Part shown: positions 23,925 through 28,558 of the stretch, piece after piece
Numbering within the stretch: position 1 is the stretch's first letter
How the letters are laid out: the number at the start of each line of letters is the position of its first letter
The notes under the pieces: generated by a model
What the model was told of the DNA's origin: nothing
Database searches by the model: none
The model's input: the letters and a program-made list of their open reading frames with translations, nothing else
Assembly: GCF_023035875.1 (NCBI RefSeq)
Contig: NZ_CP075384.1
Coordinates: 1 to 28,558, forward strand
DNA: 28,558 nt
Direction: 5' to 3'
Source: Borrelia puertoricensis
GTDB lineage: Bacteria > Spirochaetota > Spirochaetia > Borreliales > Borreliaceae
Program-made: the position numbers and the translations under genes

Positions 23925-24539
23925 ATGAAAAAATTTTTGACTTTAGTATTTACAAATATATTCTTTATGTACTCTTGCAATGGACCTAAGACTGATGCTA
24001 GTTTGCATGGTACAAAACTTCATGAAAGAAATGAACATGAAAGAAATGAACATGAAAGAAATGAAGCTGATCAAATTAAAATCACTAATGATCAAATGTA
24101 CAACTTATTAAAGAGAATAACCAAGGATACCCATAAAGACGTTCACTATACTGTAAGAAACAAATTAATAGAATTTTTTACTTGGATTGAAAGTAATCCA
24201 CAAAAACAAAAAGAAATTATAAATGCTATTGCTCCTATTTATGACTTTTTAGATAAAAAAAGACAAAAATTAGCCAGTCATATGACTTTTGAAGAATATA
24301 TAATAGACGGAGCCTCTCGTCTTGCATATGATAACTATAACAACCAATATGGCCCCCACATTGATGATGACTCATATAACAATTATAACAATTATGTGAG
24401 TAAGCTTTTTAACGAAATTGGTGCTCCAATATTGAATTTATCTAAAACCAATGAAGAAACATTTGAAAAGGTAAAAAAATTATTGAGCGAAGGACGAACA
24501 GATAAATATCCACATGAATTGTTAAAAGGATGGGACTAA
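23925..24539 (+). CDS. Predicted surface lipoprotein with HERNE repeats
   Basis: The 204-residue product has a signal peptide ending FMYSC, giving a probable lipidated Cys18 by the relaxed Borrelia lipobox. A polar tether follows, with three exact HERNE units (about residues 33-47), then a helical domain (DQMYNLLKRITKDTHKDVHY; LIEFFTWIESNPQKQKEIIN; FLDKKRQKLASHMTFEEYII). The helical domain resembles lipoproteins carried by Borrelia prophage plasmids in the slot where Mlp or Erp genes occur, but I cannot assign it to those families firmly. AAGGAG lies 9 nt before the ATG, with TATAAT at 23896-23901 as a likely -10. It lies divergent from the terminase operon. Confidence 0.82.
   Translation: MKKFLTLVFTNIFFMYSCNGPKTDASLHGTKLHERNEHERNEHERNEADQIKITNDQMYNLLKRITKDTHKDVHYTVRNKLIEFFTWIESNPQKQKEIINAIAPIYDFLDKKRQKLASHMTFEEYIIDGASRLAYDNYNNQYGPHIDDDSYNNYNNYVSKLFNEIGAPILNLSKTNEETFEKVKKLLSEGRTDKYPHELLKGWD
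24021..24065 (+). repeat. Three perfect 15-bp tandem repeats in the lipoprotein gene
   Basis: CATGAAAGAAATGAA occurs three times without a mismatch (24021-24035, 24036-24050, 24051-24065), each coding for HERNE. The unit is a multiple of three, so changes in copy number keep the frame and alter only the tether length. Confidence 0.93.
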
Positions 24540-25060
24540 AATTAAACAAATAAAAAGTAATAATTTAAGTGATAAAGATAAAAACACATCCAAAAATTAA
24601 AAAAGATATTTAATAAAGATTTAAATAAAATATCATCATCAATGATCAAAATAAATCAATAAAAACTCTTATAAAATTTGATAGGGGAAATAAGTTATAA
24701 ATTAAACTCGTTATAAAAATGGTAAGAGTAACTATAAAAGTAAACTTTAAGTTAACAGAGATAGAGAATTTAAATTTTGTACTAAGTAATCCATCATTGC
24801 AAAGTTGAAAGGTACTAAAGCGACAGATAAAGTAAACAGAAAGTAAAATTATAAGTATTTGTTAATAACAATGGAAATAAAACTAGTTATATTCCCTAAA
24901 TTCTCAAAAAAATATCCTTTATATTTATTACAAATATGTATAAGAGCATATTTTCTATACAATGTAGACCTTTAAAAATTGACTCTACGTGTAAGTATTT
25001 GCTAATATTTTTTACACAAGTTTAGTAATTTTTATAATATTTAGTTAACTTTAAAATTAC
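24540..25060. other. Non-coding stretch of about 520 bp, probably decayed DNA
   Basis: No reading frame of meaningful length is present on either strand; stops are dense. Features seen are a repeated AAGTATTTG(T/C)TAATA motif (24853-24867 and 24993-25007), a promoter-like pair near its end (24979-25008), and a few short frames such as AKLKGTKATDKVNRK with no start, which may be gene remnants. Strains of cp32 type carry variable lipoprotein genes hereabouts, so loss of a cargo gene is plausible but unproven. Confidence 0.5.
24979..25008 (+). promoter_or_regulatory. Possible promoter of the recombinase gene
   Basis: TTGACT (24979-24984) and TAATAT (25003-25008) are 18 bp apart, giving a start near 25015, about 45 nt before the ATG at 25061. 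No clear ribosome binding site lies between. Confidence 0.4.
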
Positions 25061-25802
25061 ATGATAGTGAATGATTTACTTAAAGAAAAAATAAAAAATT
25101 TAATTAAAGAAAATGAACTCTTAAGAGAAGAACTGTTGTTAATTACCAATCCTTCTAAAAAGCAAATTATTACTAAACCCAAAACTAGATTTTATCTTAA
25201 TGACAAGACAATTAGACTCGTAAAACGCTCTATAGAGAGACTTAAAAGTCTAGACCCCATTTCAGGATGGTTTGTACACTTACTCTCAGTTACTGGTTGT
25301 AGGGGTGTTGAGGTACAAAATATAAAACTTGACCAGATATCAAAAGAAAAAGGTAGTAATAATGAACTACTCTATAGCCTGCGTGTTAATGTTGCAAAAA
25401 AGAGAAGAGGTGTTTGCATAAGAGAAGTTGTAATTAATAAAGATGAATTTGACGCTATTATGAGGGCCCATAAAACTTATTTCGAAAAAAAGGGGTATGG
25501 ATGCAAGACGTACATATCTATTTCAAAAAAGTAAGATTAGATTTCGTGATAATAAAATTAATATAAAAAAGATTACCGAAAAATTTAAAGAATTACTCAT
25601 TAAGGGAGGATTTAAAGAAAGAAAATCTCTTCATTTATGTAGAAATATATTCATAGCTACTCTAAAATCACGTGGTTATAATGCATTCCAAATAAAAGAA
25701 CTTATGAAATATTCATCTACTTCTGAGATTGATAATGTTTATGGTCTCTCAAGTGCAAGTAAAATACAGGCTTACAAAGATATCAAAACTAGCTTGAAAT
25801 AA
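25061..25802 (+). pseudogene. Tyrosine recombinase/integrase, split by a frameshift
   Basis: Two overlapping frames (25061-25534 and 25497-25802) are halves of one tyrosine recombinase. The first carries the first catalytic Arg in LLSVTGCRGVEVQNIKL (Arg81); the second holds the HxxR box HLCRNIFIATLKSRG and the probable nucleophile Tyr in EIDNVYGLSS. One base too many, most likely in the A7 (25485-25491) or G4 (25492-25495) run, breaks it; removing one yields 246 residues running EKRGMDARRTYLFQKSK. The usual second His is replaced by Lys-Tyr (LMKYSSTS). The start lacks a visible ribosome binding site. Either dead or an assembly error. The N-terminal core-binding domain is short or absent. Confidence 0.8.
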
Positions 25803-25890
25803 ATTTTGCTAAATATCTATTTTTTTACAAAATATTATGTATAATAAATACAGCTTATTTATAAAATTTTTATATTAACCTTTTACCATT

Positions 25891-25922
25891 AAAAAAAAGA
25901 GACCGGAGAGTCTCTTTTTTTT
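25891..25922. terminator. Bidirectional terminator between integrase and DUF261
   Basis: A8-GAGAC (25891-25903), loop CGGAGA, GTCTC-T8 (25910-25922): a perfect 13-bp stem with A/T runs on both sides. It lies 88 bp after the recombinase stop and 12 bp before the stop of the convergent DUF261 gene. Confidence 0.9.
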
Positions 25923-25934
25923 ATAAATAGAGAT

Positions 25935-26351
25935 TTATATTTTTCTAAACACACGTTTAGACGTAACATTATACTCCCTTCCTCGCTCTTTAAGAGAGAG
26001 TGAATCATAAAGTACAGAAGACAAATTAGTTGCTATAAAATGATATCCTGGTGTATTTTTAATTTTAACTTCACTTATCTCAAATTCTCCATCTAAACAT
26101 CTGTAAGCAGGGCCCTCCCACCTCACACTTGCACTGATATCAAACCGTCTCAGTACAGCGCATGGATTTAGAATATAACAATTACTTCTCATACACCCTG
26201 ACTTAACAAAGTTATGATAATTCCTATTTATATCAAGAACACTAAACTGCAACTTTTTAAAAACTGATACGTAATAATGAAGAGATAAAAAGTAACATCC
26301 CCACTGACGTACTTCTGAGACTAAATTTGGATTATTTTGCGTTATTCTCAT
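25935..26351 (-). CDS. DUF261 protein with a Cys-His-Asp arrangement (possible cysteine hydrolase)
   Basis: The 138-residue protein belongs to the Borrelia DUF261 family. Its spacing is that of small papain/C39-like hydrolases: QWGCYFLSLHYY near the N terminus (Cys19), a helical middle, then PGYHFIATN (His104) and VLYDSLS (Asp116). The family is officially of unknown function; a peptidase or amidase activity, perhaps as the missing lysin or a processing enzyme, is my inference. Several extra Cys (53, 58, 64, 85) are present. The ATG at 26351 is preferred over GTG at 26363, though ribosome sites are weak for both. It is the last gene of the early minus-strand group. Confidence 0.78.
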   Translation of the reverse strand: MRITQNNPNLVSEVRQWGCYFLSLHYYVSVFKKLQFSVLDINRNYHNFVKSGCMRSNCYILNPCAVLRRFDISASVRWEGPAYRCLDGEFEISEVKIKNTPGYHFIATNLSSVLYDSLSLKERGREYNVTSKRVFRKI

Positions 26352-26420
26352 ATATAATCTCACTTACAATCTTTATTTTTTAAACCACCACCCCTACTTC
26401 CCTTAACTTAAATATAGATA

Positions 26421-26816
26421 TTAAAAAGGAATATCTTCATAAAACTCATCTTCAAGCTTATTCTCATTAATATCTTGTGTTTTAATTGATGAGTTTAAGA
26501 CGCAAATATCATTTACCAAAATACTGTATTTACTCTTACCCTCACCTGTACGCTTATCATTCCAACTTGAATAAGATAGGGCTCCACTAAGTACAACTTG
26601 AACCCCTCGTTTAAGTAAAGCAGCAAGACTCTCAGCTCTAGCTCCAAAAATCACACAGTCAAAAAATTGAGCCTGTCTTTTAACACAGTTATTCTTCTTT
26701 ACACCTCTATTATTAGCTAGTGTAAATTTTAATATAGGAAAACTATTACTAGTATAAATAACCTCACAGTTTCTTGTTAAACGACCAGACATACTTAATG
26801 AGTTAATATCAAACAC
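26421..26816 (-). CDS. ssb: Single-stranded DNA-binding protein
   Basis: This 131-residue protein is a phage/plasmid SSB. The OB-fold runs from SMSGRLTRNCEVIYTSNSFP and ILKFTLANNRG to VQVVLSGALSYSSW, and the acidic tail EDEFYEDIPF (the partner-binding tip, compare DDDIPF) ends the protein. The GTG at 26816 is chosen because GGAG lies 7 nt upstream (start FDINSLSMSGRL); it overlaps the small upstream gene by 8 bp. A longer frame to 26834 has no site. It should supply SSB for the DUF244 exonuclease and ERF annealing protein. Confidence 0.92.
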   Translation of the reverse strand: MFDINSLSMSGRLTRNCEVIYTSNSFPILKFTLANNRGVKKNNCVKRQAQFFDCVIFGARAESLAALLKRGVQVVLSGALSYSSWNDKRTGEGKSKYSILVNDICVLNSSIKTQDINENKLEDEFYEDIPF

Positions 26817-27018
26817 CAGGACTCTCCTCATCATGAAGCCTACTTAAAAGTTCCATACGTCTTAAATCACAATCAAGTCTCTCAAGATTTTCTAAAAATT
26901 CTCGTCTTGCATAATAAGCTTGAATGAGATTCTTTATACTTCTCACACCAAACTTACATAAAAATCTTAAAATCTTGTAAGTAATTACTAAAAATAAAGC
27001 TATAAACATAAATCTCAT
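26809..27018 (-). CDS. Small membrane protein in the recombination operon
   Basis: This 69-residue protein has one N-terminal hydrophobic helix (about residues 2-22, FMFIALFLVITYKILRFLC) followed by a basic-charged helix (AYYARREFLENLERLDCDLR). It probably stands in the inner membrane with its tail in the cytoplasm. AAGG lies 8 nt before the ATG, 10 bp after the DUF244 stop, and its end overlaps the ssb start. I do not recognise a family; cp32 plasmids have a small ORF here. Function unknown. Confidence 0.7.
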   Translation of the reverse strand: MRFMFIALFLVITYKILRFLCKFGVRSIKNLIQAYYARREFLENLERLDCDLRRMELLSRLHDEESPGV

Positions 27019-27028
27019 AAAGGTACCC

Positions 27029-28378
27029 TTAAACAGCTTTTAAAATAGGTGTAGACCATTCATTTGAATTACTACTAAAAGTAAAGTCTATAACACAGCT
27101 TAAAAACTTAAACCTATCCTTAATAGCTCTCTTACTCATATCTAAAGAGAACCTATTCCCATCAAAGTTATAATTTATATGTTCATTTAAAGAAAATTTA
27201 CGATAAAGATCATCTATTTGAAATTTAAGTTTATCTTTAATAGGTTTGGTTACCCTAGCCAACTCTAACGCCTGAGCCTTTTTAGTCTCCTCTTCTACTT
27301 TGTCAATTTCAGATTGCAATGCATTAATCTCATCTAAACGTCTACTTAAATCCAAAATTTCGTCTTCATCAATCTCAAGTTGACTTGATTTTACAAATTC
27401 TAAAAATTCAAGCTTGAAATCTACATCACATAGCTCTTCATATAAAAAATTATTTTTCAAAAAATCCCTGATAATATCACTAAGCTCATCTAAATCAATA
27501 TTTTTAATATCAATATCACTACTTGATTTTAAAGACTGGGCAATACTACTAACTTCTCCCTCTAATCTTGAAACTTCAGTCATTATATAACTAATAAAAT
27601 CATCATTCTTATCAATTACACAGTTTATTGCTTCTCCACCTATGATAAAAAATAAATTTCCCTTATCTAAACCTGTACAGAGTAGCTGCATTTGTACTTG
27701 AACATAATACTTGAAGAAATATTTATCTTCTAAAAAATTACCATTCTTGTTGTATTCAATAGCTGCACTTTTTAAGTAAAAATTATCACTAATTTTGATC
27801 TCAAGTAACTCGGCTTCTCCCGAGTTATTTACAAACCATCCATCAATTGTTGAACCAACTAATGTCTCACAGCCCTCAACTTTTTTAAAGTAATTATATT
27901 TGTCAACACCATTTGCATATTTGTTTTTATGTAACACCTCAATATTATCCACGTTCATACGAACAAATTCATCAAATCCTAAAGATTCTAATATCTTTCC
28001 CTTTCTCATGCTCAAATTATCTTCAAATGGTATTTCTCTTCCTATAGCTTTAAGTACTCGCTCTAGCATTAATTTCTCTAAAGAATCAGCTCCCATAAAC
28101 ATGCTTCCAACTTCACTAGCTCCCATACGCTTTAACGATTCTCTTTGCACACTAAAGTCAACCTTACTATTAAACTTGAAATACTCATTCTTACCAATTT
28201 TTGGTAACTTACGTCCTACCTTATTTATTTTACTTAACTGTTTTTGTTTACCTTTAAGATTTTCTTGACTTTGATATGCAAATGATTCAAAACCCTTAAA
28301 TACCATTTGTCCGTACAAATCAAATTGTTGCATCTCTTCCTTTGATCTTTGTTCATTTATTTTTGTTACATTTACCAT
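27029..28378 (-). CDS. DUF244 protein, YqaJ/lambda-exonuclease-like
   Basis: This 449-residue protein belongs to DUF244 and has the YqaJ/lambda exonuclease (PD-(D/E)XK) motifs: GKILESLGFDEF (127-138), GSTIDGWFV (Asp179), LLEIKI (Glu193-x-Lys195) and the YYVQVQMQLLCTG helix (224-236) that ends the active site. It would be the 5'-3' exonuclease of a Red-like pair with ERF. A coiled coil follows (about 290-385), longer than in standard exonucleases. The ATG at 28378 has AGGAG 7 nt upstream in the shared leader and a consensus promoter at 28438-28410. It heads the operon DUF244-membrane protein-ssb(-DUF261). Confidence 0.88.
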   Translation of the reverse strand: MVNVTKINEQRSKEEMQQFDLYGQMVFKGFESFAYQSQENLKGKQKQLSKINKVGRKLPKIGKNEYFKFNSKVDFSVQRESLKRMGASEVGSMFMGADSLEKLMLERVLKAIGREIPFEDNLSMRKGKILESLGFDEFVRMNVDNIEVLHKNKYANGVDKYNYFKKVEGCETLVGSTIDGWFVNNSGEAELLEIKISDNFYLKSAAIEYNKNGNFLEDKYFFKYYVQVQMQLLCTGLDKGNLFFIIGGEAINCVIDKNDDFISYIMTEVSRLEGEVSSIAQSLKSSSDIDIKNIDLDELSDIIRDFLKNNFLYEELCDVDFKLEFLEFVKSSQLEIDEDEILDLSRRLDEINALQSEIDKVEEETKKAQALELARVTKPIKDKLKFQIDDLYRKFSLNEHINYNFDGNRFSLDMSKRAIKDRFKFLSCVIDFTFSSNSNEWSTPILKAV

Positions 28379-28380
28379 AT

Positions 28381-28400
28381 TTAAACTCCTATAATGTATT
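28381..28400 (-). repeat. Leader repeat, copy 2 (before DUF244)
   Basis: On the minus strand this reads AATACATTATAGGAGTTTAA, identical to the end of the leaders before ERF and PF57/62. The identity with the ERF copy extends through the ATG (5 more bases). The AGGAG inside is the ribosome binding site of DUF244. Confidence 0.85.
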
Positions 28401-28409
28401 TATAACAAA

Positions 28410-28438
28410 ATAATATAACAAAAAATTGTTTTTGTCAA
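28410..28438 (-). promoter_or_regulatory. Consensus promoter of the DUF244-SSB operon
   Basis: On the minus strand TTGACA (28438-28433) and TATTAT (28415-28410) are 17 bp apart. Transcription would start near 28403, at the beginning of the leader repeat. The -35 block extended to TTGACAAAAAC is the same as in the portal promoter. Confidence 0.75.
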
Positions 28439-28533
28439 AATTTTTGATATATTTTTTTGTTAAATTATATAAAAATATATTTTTATTATAAATAGGTTTA
28501 CTTTTTACCCGGTATTGCGTTACTATGATTAAC

Positions 28534-28556
28534 AGTAATACATTATAGGAGTTTAA
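28534..28556 (+). repeat. Leader repeat, copy 3 (before PF57/62 across the window joint)
   Basis: These 23 bp match 3710-3732 exactly. AGGAG at 28547-28551 lies 7 nt before the ATG at base 1 if the ends of the window join. Upstream (28440-28500) are several AT-rich -35/-10-like pairs, such as TTGATA near 28443, too ambiguous to name one as the promoter. The origin of replication may also lie here. Confidence 0.85.
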
Positions 28557-28558
28557 TA

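Noticed and set aside
24770..24835. Short frame AKLKGTKATDKVNRK as a lipoprotein remnant
   Set aside because: Only 18 codons between stops, no start, and not enough similarity to name a family.
1..28558. tRNA, rRNA, insertion sequence or hairpin telomere
   Set aside because: I found no cloverleaf, no transposase frame, and no terminal inverted hairpin sequence; the ends instead fit a circular joint.

Overview
The window looks like a complete circular plasmid-prophage of the cp32 (phiBB-1-like) family from a Borrelia/Borreliella spirochete, linearised exactly at the start codon of the first gene. The grounds are the strongly AT-rich sequence, a plasmid-maintenance block made only of Borrelia paralogous families (PF57/62, PF50/DUF226, PF32 ParA, PF49), two Bdr proteins, BlyA/BlyB, and a long run of Borrelia-specific phage families (DUF228, DUF685, DUF735, DUF276, DUF777, DUF693, DUF759, DUF787 and others). 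The ribosome binding site of the gene that starts at base 1 lies in the last 12 bases of the window, so the ends join. I see no erp, rev or classical mlp gene. This is compatible with a relapsing-fever-group plasmid rather than a Lyme-group cp32, but I cannot fix the species.

Layout. Bases 1-3490 (+) are replication and partition (PF57/62, PF50, ParA, a 32-bp perfect palindrome, PF49), followed by a short bdr. Bases 3735-4763 (+) encode an ERF-type single-strand annealing protein with its own promoter. A bidirectional hairpin at 4767-4788 separates it from a long minus-strand late region. Read in transcription order from 23746 down to 4798, that region encodes: small terminase, large terminase, a repeat-rich Bdr, portal, a DUF1357 scaffold-like protein, three tandem DUF228 (capsid decoration-like) genes, probable major capsid protein, four head-tail connector genes, tail sheath, tail tube, two overlapping chaperone-like ORFs, a short tape measure, the baseplate genes, a fibre-like DUF685 protein, and a lysis-type cassette (BlyA, BlyB, an unknown, a lipoprotein). 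This is the order of a contractile-tailed myovirus.

After the divergent region near 23750-23920 come a plus-strand surface lipoprotein with a 3x15-bp tandem repeat, a non-coding stretch of about 520 bp, and a frameshifted tyrosine recombinase. Facing these on the minus strand (28378 to 25935) is an early operon: a lambda-exonuclease/YqaJ-like DUF244 nuclease, a small membrane protein, SSB, and DUF261, which has a Cys-His-Asp arrangement. DUF244 nuclease, SSB and ERF together would make a phage-type recombination system, split over two operons that share an almost identical leader sequence.

Points most worth attention: (i) three genes (a DUF228, the gp10-like connector, the integrase) are each broken by one base at or near a homopolymer; (ii) a leader of 20-25 bp is repeated in front of three separate operons; (iii) two consensus promoters share TTGACAAAAAC; the one before the portal gene shows that the usual longest-ORF start is wrong; (iv) DUF261 is a candidate cysteine hydrolase/lysin; (v) bdr sits like a moron between terminase and portal, with its own terminator and a G8 tract. 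Several starts are TTG or GTG, chosen because a good AGGAG-type site precedes them.
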